Origin: Flectonema sp. DT1601
Taxonomy: Eukaryota > Euglenozoa > Diplonemea > Diplonemida > Diplonemidae
Assembly: GCA_964019425.1 (NCBI GenBank)
Contig: OZ025858.1
Span: 531,728 to 595,727, forward strand
Length of the DNA: 64,000 nt
Reading direction: 5' to 3'
The notes under the pieces are model-generated. The model made no database searches. It had not been told where the DNA came from and saw nothing but the letters and a program-made list of their open reading frames with translations. The position numbers were made by a program, and so were the translations under genes. Below, piece after piece: positions 29,773-40,185 of this stretch. The first letter of the stretch is position 1. Every line of letters starts with the position of its first letter.

Positions 29773-31891
29773 CATTGCGGTTAAGGAGAAGGACAACTCT
29801 TGTTAACACCAAACATTTGGAAAAATGAAATACTCTTCTGCTGCTGCGGTGCCTTTTTTCTAACAAATAAAGTTCTCCGTTGGCTGTTTTCATAAAACCA
29901 TCTCTCATCATTTTTTATAGGGAAAACCTACAGATCCACCCGCAGGTTTGGGGAAACGTACACTACGGTCACGACCTTGTGTAACTTTTTTTGACCCCTG
30001 GATATGTGTTTAAATCCGCAAAATTGAAGACGACACAAATTGTCGAGTGGTATGCATCCAGAAAAAATTCCGCCCGGAATAGAGGGCTACCGATTTTAGA
30101 AAATGGCTACACAAGGCCTTCAAAAAAAGCTACACAAGGCCGTGACCGTAGTATACGTTTCTCCAAACCTGGGGGGTGGATCTGTAGGTTATCCCTTTTT
30201 ATAAAATGAAAAAAAATCTGCTTTTCTTTGAAACATGCTGAAGGGAAAGTTATGACTCTGTCGGAATTGAAGTAAAAATATTTTCATACCTCCCTAATTA
30301 TATTCCAAAGGTTCCACTTTTGTTGTTCAGTTTTTGGTGTCCTAAAGAGTTCCCTCTGAAATATATTTTACAGTGAACTCCCCCATCAGGATACTCGACC
30401 TGAGAGCCAGTGATGGAGTCTTGTTACGGAACTCTCTTTGTACTTTAATAATCATATGGATGATAGAATGTGATTTATTTCTTTTTGGTACACCAGATGG
30501 ATCCACAACTTTCTACTACCTGTAGACAATCTCTCATTCATTATAATGTTGGCAGCAAATCTATTCATTAAGCTCTCAGAACATTACGGGTATAAAAAAT
30601 AAACGAGAAGCTAATTTCTTTTTATTATTTGGTGTCACTTCTTGTTATCCCTCTCGGCGGGGTTCCCAGGCGGCGATACTTCATCTTTCAACTCGAATAG
30701 CATCAAAGTTGAAGCTGAAGTATCATAAGCCAACCTTCTTTAAGTGAAGACAAACTAATCCATGGTTCAGATGTTTCTTTATAAATTTTCATTCCCTTAC
30801 AGGCTGACATTAATAAAGAGTTGTTGAGAGTAGCTGGGGGCTGGACACGCATTTAATTTTTTTTTTTTTTTTTTTTTTTTTTTTGAATATTTGCTCTCTA
30901 GTTGCCATAAAGCTCAAACCCTCGGAACAACAAGGCTCCTCGAAGTGTTACGCTCGCCAGTCCATTCGGACTCGTATAGACCCGGTTGAGTATCCCAGAT
31001 TTGGATGTGAATTTGATTGAAGCCACTCGCCGAAGCTAGTCTTGGCCCGCGTCGCTGAACTTAATCAAACCAACTTCTTACTTTTAGGTTAAATCGGTCT
31101 CAGCGACTGCGAAAAAGCAAAACAAACGTTTCATGTGTGTTTGTAAGGGGTTTTCTGATTTCCGAGTAGCAGTGCCAAGCCCTATGCAAGTGATTCTTTA
31201 ACCCCATTATACTTCACCCCTCAGGAATTACCAAACAAGATCAAAGGCTCAATTATGTTTTCTTAGTATGTTCATGTGTAGCTCTTCCTGAAGGAATAGG
31301 AATTTAAAAATTCACCAGGGTTTAAGATTGTAGTTTTTATACCACAGCAATATATGACGCAGAGCCCTAGAGGAGAACAGGACCCTGGAGAGCGGAATGC
31401 AAATTTCTCTTCTTCCATAAACAATCCTCCCCTGACTGAGAATGATGTGAACAAAAAGAAAAAAAACATCAACGAGTTCGCAAATATTGCGAACTATGAT
31501 GTGCTTTACCTCCCCTTTTGGAATCTGATTGAGGAGAAGAGAATCTAAAATATAACTTTCACGTTCCCCCTCCCCAGCCAGGAAAGACAATCATGAGTTT
31601 TCTTGATGAGATTAAAATGCTTTGAAAACGATGGTTAGTTAAGATAGTGGGTCGAGTTGTTACGTTTTGAAATATTTTATAAAACATTCACAACAGGTGT
31701 CATTTATATCTTTGGGATGCCAGGGACGCAAGTTGGGTTGAGTGATTGGTTTTTGAAGTTAAATTAGAATCTTAGATACTGCGGATCGTATTTATAGTTG
31801 TTGTCGCGTCTGGTGTTTGGAACACAACATCCACACATTCTTTACGCAGCAGCCATATATTGACAGCCGGTAACTCAAAAAAAAAGTAACA
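29773..31891. other. Unit 2 spacer between BRCT and LRR genes
   Basis: Same contents as the unit 1 spacer with a MITE. The T-tract near 30857-30884 differs: units 2 and 3 share a version without the interrupted ATTTATTTTATTTT sequence of unit 1. No additional gene seen. Confidence 0.5.
29920..30195. mobile_element. MITE, unit 2 copy
   Basis: 276-bp copy in the same place as in unit 1, with the same TTTTTATA flanks. It therefore entered before the triplication and its copies did not transpose independently. Confidence 0.8.
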
Positions 31892-33493
31892 ATGGAAATC
31901 TTTGTGACGTGTCCGGATTGGGGACTCCCCGCAGTGACAGTGACGACTGGTGCTGATTCAGTTGTGAGCGACGTGTTGACGGCGGCGGCTGGAGAGTGGG
32001 ATGTCGATCCGGAGGAAGTTGAACTCTCGTTTGCTGGTGATGCCCTTCGCGAAACTGATCGGCTGGCAGATCATGGAGTGGTTGCAAACAGCGAGTTGGA
32101 AATGGCGAAGAAGCAGTTTAGGATATTCAGTAAAAGCTGGTTTGTTGATGTTAGAAAAAGGGAGAAGCTGCTTCTTTGGATCAGAGACCACATTACAGAA
32201 AATTTATGTCTGGACACCCCCACATTTACAGAGGATGGTTGCCTCACTGTTGACAGTAACCTGCTTCCTTCAGATGCCGAACAAGTTGCTTTCTTCAATT
32301 CAAATTGCAACACAGACATCTCACTAGTTACCACTATTGGTGATCATTTCTTGTATTCCTGTGAACAAATCACTTCTCTTGACCTTTCAGGTCTTAAAAG
32401 TGTCACCACAATTGGTGATAATTTCTTGCTTTCCTGTGAACAAATCACTTCTCTTGACCTTTCAGGTCTTAATAGTGTCACCACTATTGGTGATTTGTTC
32501 TTGTCTCGCTGTGAACAAATCACTTCTCTTGACCTTTCAGGTCTTAATAGTGTCACCACTATTGGTGATTGGTTCTTGTCTCGCTGTGAACAAATCACTT
32601 CTCTTGACCTTTCAGGTCTTAAAAGTGTCACCACTATTGGGAATGAGTTCTTGTCTTGCTGTGAACAAATCACTTCTCTTGACCTTTCAGGTCTTAAAAG
32701 TGTCACCACAATTAGTAGTTATTTCTTATCTCGCTGTAATCAAATCACTTCTCTTGACCTTTCAGGTCTTAATAGTGTCACCACTATTGGTGATTGGTTC
32801 TTGTCTCGCTGTGAACAAATCACTTCTCTTGACCTTTCAGGTCTTAAAAGTGTCACCACAATTGGTGATTATTTCTTGTCTCGCTGTAATCAAATCACTT
32901 CTCTTGACCTTTCAGGTCTTAATAGTGTCACCACTATTGGTGATTGGTTCTTGTCTCGCTGTGAACAAATCACTTCTCTTGACCTTTCAGGTCTTAAAAG
33001 TGTCACCACAATTAGTAGTTATTTCTTATCTCGCTGTAATCAAATCACTTCTCTTGACCTTTCAGGTCTTAATAGTGTCACCACTATTGGTGATTGGTTC
33101 TTGTCTCGCTGTGAACAAATCACTTCTCTTGACCTTTCAGGTCTTAAAAGTGTCACCACAATTGGTGATTATTTCTTGTCTCGCTGTAATCAAATCACTT
33201 CTCTTGACCTTTCAGGTCTTAATAGTGTCACCACTATTGGTGATTGTTTCTTGTTTCGCTGTGAACAAATCACTTCTCTTGACCTTTCAGGTCTTAATAG
33301 TGTCACCACAATTGGTGATTATTTCTTATCTCGCTGTAATCAAATCACTTCTCTTGACCTTTCAGGTCTTAGTAGTGTCACCACTATTAGTGATCTTTTT
33401 CTCAGTGAATGCAACGCTCTTGAATCTGTCCAGCTGCCTGAAAGTAATAGCGCTCTCTTTGAGAAGTCTGTGAAAGCAGCTATTGATCATTAA
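31892..33493 (+). CDS. Ubiquitin-like / BspA-type LRR protein, unit 2
   Basis: 533 residues. The Ubl domain and linker are identical to unit 1 by eye, and the first two and last two LRRs also match. The interior differs: 14 repeats instead of 16, dominated by an alternating pair, one with GDWFLSRCEQ and one with SSYFLSRCNQ or GDYFLSRCNQ, giving 50-residue (150-nt) and 100-residue (300-nt) higher-order periods. This looks like recent local expansion by unequal exchange within the array. The reading frame is intact, so selection or chance has kept whole repeats. Role as for the unit 1 paralogue; altered interior repeats would alter the concave binding face. Confidence 0.85.
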   Translation: MEIFVTCPDWGLPAVTVTTGADSVVSDVLTAAAGEWDVDPEEVELSFAGDALRETDRLADHGVVANSELEMAKKQFRIFSKSWFVDVRKREKLLLWIRDHITENLCLDTPTFTEDGCLTVDSNLLPSDAEQVAFFNSNCNTDISLVTTIGDHFLYSCEQITSLDLSGLKSVTTIGDNFLLSCEQITSLDLSGLNSVTTIGDLFLSRCEQITSLDLSGLNSVTTIGDWFLSRCEQITSLDLSGLKSVTTIGNEFLSCCEQITSLDLSGLKSVTTISSYFLSRCNQITSLDLSGLNSVTTIGDWFLSRCEQITSLDLSGLKSVTTIGDYFLSRCNQITSLDLSGLNSVTTIGDWFLSRCEQITSLDLSGLKSVTTISSYFLSRCNQITSLDLSGLNSVTTIGDWFLSRCEQITSLDLSGLKSVTTIGDYFLSRCNQITSLDLSGLNSVTTIGDCFLFRCEQITSLDLSGLNSVTTIGDYFLSRCNQITSLDLSGLSSVTTISDLFLSECNALESVQLPESNSALFEKSVKAAIDH

Positions 33494-35057
33494 GGTGGTG
33501 ATGGCTTCTTAAACATTTGTTTTTTTTATTTCTATTTCTGTGGGTGGAAACAAGTGGAAAGTGAAACGAAGAACGTATTATACTTTTGTGAAACTGATAT
33601 CAATTTCTGTAGCTGATGATGAAATATTTCTTCGAAAAAGGAAAAGTCGCACATCCTTCCCGAGCAAGGCATTCTCTTATGTGAGGAACAAATAATCAAA
33701 AAAAAAAAAAAAAACCGTTCCGATTAGCCTTAACTGAAAGAGAAGGAAGATAGAATACTGCCAACCATTATGGAATAACATCGTTATGTAACATGTGGGA
33801 GTTAAATTCTGAAAGTTTGAAATTCGTGTCGAAATGATCAATAGATAATCGTTGATCTGTTTTTCCCTTTTGAGTTTGTCGCATTCGTGTGTTTGTTATG
33901 TTTAATGTAAAGCTCCCATAACTATGAACTTTTCTTTTTTTTTTTTATGTTTTGGTTTAATGCAATTTTTATAATAAACTAAAAGAGAAATATTCTAACC
34001 TCCCTACTTGTCTGTTGGTACAGTTCCATCTTTCTTTTGGAACAAGTAATTAGTGATTGTTTCTTAAGTAGTTGTTTTTAGTTCCAACTTACACATGATG
34101 AAATACAAAGATTCCACTGACTTGCATTAAAGTAAAATTCTTCTGTGGCAGGGAAGTATTCTTGTGGATGAACTCGCGAGTTTGAAAAGAAATCTCCAAA
34201 TTTGCGAGAATATTTCTCTTTTTATATTCCAATTCTTAAGTCCTTCATTCTTCAGATAAACTGACTTCAATCAACAATCTTAAAGTCATCTTATTGAGTT
34301 ATCTGACATTGAAGTTTCCACTTCAGAGTGTTTTTGTGAGGAAGAAACTAGTCGCGTACATCGAAAGGAAACAAGTTTCTCACTAATGGGTTCTGCGAAG
34401 AACCATGTTATGGAAGAACTCATTGATAATTCATATAAAGCTACCGACTTGAATATTGTTATAGACGACCTTTCTATAGTAGATGCACTGAACAATCCAG
34501 GCTTTCTAAATTAATTCCTTTCCCGGGTTAAGTCGCCTCTTGCGGTGAAATCCCCTGGGTAGATAAAGAACGTTTCTTTCCTCTAGTGTAATTGTCTTAT
34601 TTTATTTTATTAGTATCATTTCTCTTTCTCATCATTACTTTATTTTTTATTTTCTGATCTAATGTGGCGTTATCAGCTCTAACACTGTCTGCTCACGTGG
34701 GCGGTGGGTTTAGGTAGTCATTTGTTTCAGGTTATTCTACGTCTGTGAGAGTCTCACGGTTGCTGGATCCTACTTGCTAATCGCCCGTTCTTCTGCTGAT
34801 TATTTTCATTGTGATCCGAGTGTGATTTCTTTTTTTTTTGCGAAATCAATTATTCCCTTTATCAGACTCTACTCCCACTTCTCTTCCCCTAACTACTACT
34901 GCAGAAGTAATCTGCACCCCTTCGTAGTGTAGATATTTCTTTGTTGGATACAATTCTGGTGTTTGTCTTGACCTTCAATCTTAACATATAATTCTTTCTC
35001 AGGTGGCAATATAGTGATGGAAAGCAAATTACTCATTTCCTCCTCATTTCAGCAAAC
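33494..35057. other. Unit 2 spacer after the LRR gene
   Basis: Same as the unit 1 spacer (exon-like segments at about 34150-34514). It ends at the duplication junction 35057/35058. Nothing new recognised. Confidence 0.5.
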
Positions 35058-35255
35058 CTGGGAGGGGCAATTCACATCCGAGAGAAGAAGGTAAAAGAAG
35101 ATGTAGATGAGGTACGTCAACGTTGGGGTCAAGTAACCCACTGCGTTCAGAGTGTAAACGATGAGTACACTTTTCAAGATCTGGTCTGTAGTATTCTCGG
35201 GAAATGGGTCCTCAGTAAAGGTTGGCTAACAGCCTCAATAAAGAACAACAGATGG

Positions 35256-36365
35256 ATGGAAGAACACATGTATTGCACACCACAACAGCCGGTCCGACTC
35301 CCTTCGAATGCGAAACTTTTTATTACCCGAAAATTCTTCGCAAGAGAAGAGAGACCAGATCACTGGGGTGTAATCATGAGGTTGTTATTTGATCTGGCGG
35401 GTGGCAACGGTTGTTCTGATCAAGAAGAGGCAACACATTTATTAATTAGTAAACAATGTGACCCTGGTTGGTATATTGGGGTTCCAGGAACAAATAAAGA
35501 TGCGATCGCATTGACACTTCCAGAAATGGTGAAGTGGTTTCGTTACGGAGGTGATGCTTCTGATTATGGAGTTTGCACAAATGACATGCACCACCCGGTC
35601 AGGATGACTGCAACAGAAAGAGAACATTTGCAAACAATAAAATTAAACACAATTGCCAAATCACGAAATCCATCTCCAACTTGTGAATCTTTTCTTGACG
35701 TTCACAATCGTGATACCTCAGAGTTGATTGACGTAAACCGAAAGCGAAGTTGCCGAGAACGAGCAGCAAAACCTTCTCGTTCTGACATGGCACTTCGACA
35801 TGCTTCCGGGAAGACTCCCCTGCAGCCCGTTGCCTTAGAACTTGAAGCGGAACAACTTGAAACCCCCCCTCCGTCTAAAAGAGTTAAAAGAAAAACACCA
35901 CCGACGCGGACAACAGCAGCGAAGCGAGCAAAGCCCCCTCGTCCTCCGAGGAAAGAGGGAAGGAAGGACCCTTCTGTTTGTTTAGAAAAGGTTCAGATAT
36001 TTAAGAAGTTTGACCCCGTTGAAATCAGAACTGAGTCGGGTGAATGGAAGTGCTCTGTCGTAGTAGCAACACATCCGACAGGAGATTACAGTGTTGCCTT
36101 TGGTAAGGAAGCGACTGTTATTCGAGTAGTCAAATCTCAAATACGACCTCGCGTCCTCCCCCCGCCTGTTGTTCTCACTCCGAACGCAGCCCGATGTAAA
36201 CAATTGTCTTCGTCACCAACGCCTACTATAAAAAGTTTTTACAACAATATTCATAAATACTCTTTATCCCCTGCTGCTCGAGTTCCTATTTCTGTATCGC
36301 CAGTTCCGCGATTTCCCAGCTGCGTTAGGTCAGCGTCAGCAGAGGAGCATTACAGCGGATTCTAA
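35256..36365 (+). CDS. BRCT-domain protein, unit 3, N-terminally truncated copy
   Basis: 369 residues, identical by eye to the unit 2 product and to residues 90-458 of the unit 1 product. It has the same junction-derived upstream sequence and therefore the same doubt about a usable start. Keeping the frame open in both truncated copies may only reflect the recency of the duplication. Confidence 0.6.
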   Translation: MEEHMYCTPQQPVRLPSNAKLFITRKFFAREERPDHWGVIMRLLFDLAGGNGCSDQEEATHLLISKQCDPGWYIGVPGTNKDAIALTLPEMVKWFRYGGDASDYGVCTNDMHHPVRMTATEREHLQTIKLNTIAKSRNPSPTCESFLDVHNRDTSELIDVNRKRSCRERAAKPSRSDMALRHASGKTPLQPVALELEAEQLETPPPSKRVKRKTPPTRTTAAKRAKPPRPPRKEGRKDPSVCLEKVQIFKKFDPVEIRTESGEWKCSVVVATHPTGDYSVAFGKEATVIRVVKSQIRPRVLPPPVVLTPNAARCKQLSSSPTPTIKSFYNNIHKYSLSPAARVPISVSPVPRFPSCVRSASAEEHYSGF

Positions 36366-38508
36366 CATTGCGGTTAAGGAGAAGGACAACTCTTGTTAAC
36401 ACCAAACATTTGGAAAAATGAAATACTCTTCTGCTGCTGCGGTGCCATTTTTCTAACAAATAAAGTTCTCCGTTGGCTGTTTTCATAAAACCATCTCTCA
36501 TCATTTTTTATAGGGAAAACCTACAGATCCACCCCAGGTTTGGGGAAACGTACACTACGGTCACGACCTTGTGTAACTTTTTTTGACCCCTGGATATGTG
36601 TTTAAATCCGCAAAATTGAAGACGACACAAATTGTCGAGTGGTATGCATCCAGAAAAAATTCCGCCCGGAATAGAGGGCTACCGATTTTAGAAAATGGCT
36701 ACACAAGGCCTTCAAAAAAAGCTACACAAGGCCGTGACCGTAGTATACGTTTCTCCAAACCTGGGGGGTGGATCTGTAGGTTATCCCTTTTTATAAAATG
36801 AAAAAAAATCTGCTTTTCTTTGAAACATGCTGAAGGGAAAGTTATGACTCTGTCGGAATTGAAGTAAAAATATTTTCATACCTCCCTAATTATATTCCAA
36901 AGGTTCCACTTTTGTTGTTCAGTTTTTGGTGTCCTAAAGAGTTCCCTCTGAAATATATTTTACAGTGAACTCCCCCATCAGGATACTCGACCTGAGAGCC
37001 AGTGATGGAGTCTTGTTACGGAACTCTCTTTGTACTTTAATAATCATATGGATGATAGAATGTGATTTATTTCTTTTTGGTACACCAGATGGATCCACAA
37101 CTTTCTACTACCTGTAGACAATCTCTCATTCATTATAATGTTGGCAGCAAATCTATTCATTAAGCTCTCAGAACATTACGGGTATAAAAAATAAACGAGA
37201 AGCTAATTTCTTTTTATTATTTGGTGTCACTTCTTGTTATCCCTCTCGGCGGGGTTCCCAGGCGGCGATACTTCATCTTTCAACTCGAATAGCATCAAAG
37301 TTGAAGCTGAAGTATCATAAGCCAACCTTCTTTAAGTGAAGACAAACTAATCCATGGTTCAGATGTTTCTTTATAAATTTTCATTCCCTTACAGGCTGAC
37401 ATTAATAAAGAGTTGTTGAGAGTAGCTGGGGGCTGGACACGCATTTAATTTTTTTTTTTTTTTTTTTTTTTTTTTGAATATTTGCTCTCTAGTTGCCATA
37501 AAGCTCAAACCCTCGGAACAACAAGGCTCCTCGAAGTGTTACGCTCGCCAGTCCATTCGGGCTCGTATAGACCCGGTTGAGTATCCCAGATTTGGATGTG
37601 AATTTTATTGAAGCCACTCGCCGAAGCTAGTCTTGGCCCGCGTCGCTGAACTTAATCAAACCAACTTCTTACTTTTAGGTTAAATCGGTCTCAGCGACTG
37701 CGAAAAAGCAAAACAAACGTTTCATGTGTGTTTGTAAGGGGTTTTCTGATTTCCGAGTAGCAGTGCCAAGCCCTATGCAAGTGATTCTTTAACCCCATCA
37801 TACTTCACCCCTCAGGAATTACCAAACAAGATCAAAGGCTCAATTATGTTTTCTTAGTATGTTCATGTGTAGCTCTTCCTGAAGGAATAGGAATTTAAAA
37901 ATTCACCAGGGTTTAAGATTGTAGTTTTTATACCACAGCAATATATGACGCAGAGCCCTAGAGGAGAACAGGACCCTGAAGAGCGGAATGCAAATTTCTC
38001 TTCTTCCATAAAAACTTTCAATTTGAAAGTTTCCTAAACAATCCTCCCCTGACTGAGAATGATGTGAACAAAAAGAAAAAAAACATCAACGAGTTCGCAA
38101 ATATTGCGAACTATGATGTGCTTTACCTCCCCTTTTGGAATCTGATTGAGGAGAAGAGAATCTAAAATATAACTTTCACGTTCCCCCTCCCCAGCCAGGT
38201 AAGACAATCATGAGTTTTCTTGATGAGATTAAAATGCTTTGAAAACGATGGTTAGTTAAGATAGTGGGTCGAGTTGTTACGTTTTGAAATATTTTATAAA
38301 ACATTCACAACAGGTGTCATTTATATCTTTGGGATGCCAGGGACGCAAGTTGGGTTGAGTGATTGGTTTTTGAAGTAAAATTAGAATCTTAGATACTGCG
38401 GATCGTATTTATAGTTGTTGTCGCGTCTGGCGTTTGGAACACAACATCCACACATTCTTTACGCAGCAGCCATATATTGACAGCCGGTAACTCAAAAAAA
38501 AAGTAACA
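36366..38508. other. Unit 3 spacer between BRCT and LRR genes
   Basis: As in unit 2, plus an insertion of about 26 bp at 38011-38036 containing a 21-bp palindrome (38012-38032; arms AAACTTTCAA and TTGAAAGTTT). The insertion interrupts the 64-codon frame present in units 1 and 2, arguing that this frame is not a gene. Confidence 0.55.
36513..36787. mobile_element. MITE, unit 3 copy
   Basis: 275-bp copy at the homologous position, one base shorter within the left inverted repeat. Flanks TTTTTATA are kept. Confidence 0.8.
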
Positions 38509-40185
38509 ATGGAAATCTTTGTGACGTGTCCGGATTGGGGACTCCCCGCAGTGACAGTGACGACTGGTGCTGATTCAGTTGTGAGCGACGTGTTGACGGC
38601 GGCGGCTGGAGAGTGGGATGTCGATCCGGAGGAAGTTGAACTCTCGTTTGCTGGTGATGCCCTTCGCGAAACTGATCGGCTGGCAGATCATGGAGTGGTT
38701 GCAAACAGCGAGTTGGAAATGGCGAAGAAGCAGTTTAGGATATTCAGTAAAAGCTGGTTTGTTGATGTTAGAAAAAGGGAGAAGCTGCTTCTTTGGATCA
38801 GAGACCACATTACAGAAAAATTATGTCTGGACACCCCCACATTTACAGAGGATGGTTGCCTCACTGTTGACAGTAACCTGCTTCCTTCAGATGCCGAACA
38901 AGTTGCTTTCTTCAATTCAAATTGCAACACAGACATCTCACTTGTTACCACTATTGGTGATCATTTCTTGTATTCCTGTGAACAAATCACTTCTCTTGAC
39001 CTTTCAGGTCTTAAAAGTGTCACCACAATTGGTGATAATTTCTTGCTTTCCTGTGAACAAATCACTTCTCTTGACCTTTCAGGTCTTAATAGTGTCACCA
39101 CTATTGGGAATGATTTCTTGTCTTACTGTGAACAAATCACTTCTCTTGACCTTTCAGGTCTTAAAAGTGTCACCACATTTGGTGTTAATTTCTTGTATGC
39201 CTGTAAACAAATCACTTCTCTTGACCTTTCAGGTCTTAAAAGTGTCACCACAATTAGTAGTTTTTTCTTATCTCGCTGTAATCAAATCACTTTTCTTGAC
39301 CTTTCAGGTCTTAATAGTGTCACCACTATTGGGAACGGTTTCTTGTCTTGCTGTAAACAAATCACTTCTCTTGACCTTTCAGGTCTTAGTAGTGTCACCA
39401 CAACTGGTGATGAGTTCTTGTCTCACTGTGAACAAATCACTTCTCTTGACCTTTCAGGTCTTAAAAGTGTCACCACAATTGGTTATCATTTCTTGTATGC
39501 CTGTGAACAAATCACTTTTCTTGACCTTTCAGGTCTTAAAAGTGTCACCACAATTAGTAGTTATTTCTTATCTAGCTGTGAACAAATCACTTCTCTTGAC
39601 CTTTCAGGTCTTAGTAGTGTCACCGCTATTGAAAATTCTTTCTTGTCTTGCTGTGAACAAATCACTTCTCTCGACCTTTCAGGTCTTAGTAGTGTCACCA
39701 CTATTGGGAATTCTTTCTTGTCTTGCTGTAAACAAATCACTTCTCTTGACCTTTCAGGTCTTAGTAGTGTCACCGCTATTGATTATTTTTTCTTGTCTTG
39801 CTGTGAACAAATCACTTCTCTTGACCTTTCAGGTCTTAGTAGTGTCACCACTATTGATTATTCTTTCTTGTCTTGCTGTGAACAAATCACTTCTCTCGAC
39901 CTTTCAGGTCTTAAAAGTGTCACCACAATTAGTAGTTATTTCTTATCTCGCTGTAATCAAATCACTTCTCTTGACCTTTCAGGTCTTAACAGTGTCACCA
40001 CAATTGGTGATGAGTTCTTGTCTCATTGTAAACAAATCACTTCTCTTGACCTTTCAGGTCTTAGTAGTGTCACCACTATTAGTGATCTTTTTCTCAGTGA
40101 ATGCAACGCTCTTGAATCTGTCCAGCTGCCTGAAAGTAATAGCGCTCTCTTTGAGAAGTCTGTGAAAGCAGCTATTGATCATTAA
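38509..40185 (+). CDS. Ubiquitin-like / BspA-type LRR protein, unit 3
   Basis: 558 residues, 15 LRRs. Repeat order and sequence follow unit 1 closely; differences are the loss of one GDYFLSRCNQ repeat near the end, ITFLDLSGLN for ITSLDLSGLN in one repeat, SSVTTIGNS for KSVTAIGNS, and TEKL for TENL in the linker. The backbone of unit 3 resembles unit 2 more, so the LRR block and the backbone have different histories. Fold, location and likely role as for the other two copies. Confidence 0.85.
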   Translation: MEIFVTCPDWGLPAVTVTTGADSVVSDVLTAAAGEWDVDPEEVELSFAGDALRETDRLADHGVVANSELEMAKKQFRIFSKSWFVDVRKREKLLLWIRDHITEKLCLDTPTFTEDGCLTVDSNLLPSDAEQVAFFNSNCNTDISLVTTIGDHFLYSCEQITSLDLSGLKSVTTIGDNFLLSCEQITSLDLSGLNSVTTIGNDFLSYCEQITSLDLSGLKSVTTFGVNFLYACKQITSLDLSGLKSVTTISSFFLSRCNQITFLDLSGLNSVTTIGNGFLSCCKQITSLDLSGLSSVTTTGDEFLSHCEQITSLDLSGLKSVTTIGYHFLYACEQITFLDLSGLKSVTTISSYFLSSCEQITSLDLSGLSSVTAIENSFLSCCEQITSLDLSGLSSVTTIGNSFLSCCKQITSLDLSGLSSVTAIDYFFLSCCEQITSLDLSGLSSVTTIDYSFLSCCEQITSLDLSGLKSVTTISSYFLSRCNQITSLDLSGLNSVTTIGDEFLSHCKQITSLDLSGLSSVTTISDLFLSECNALESVQLPESNSALFEKSVKAAIDH

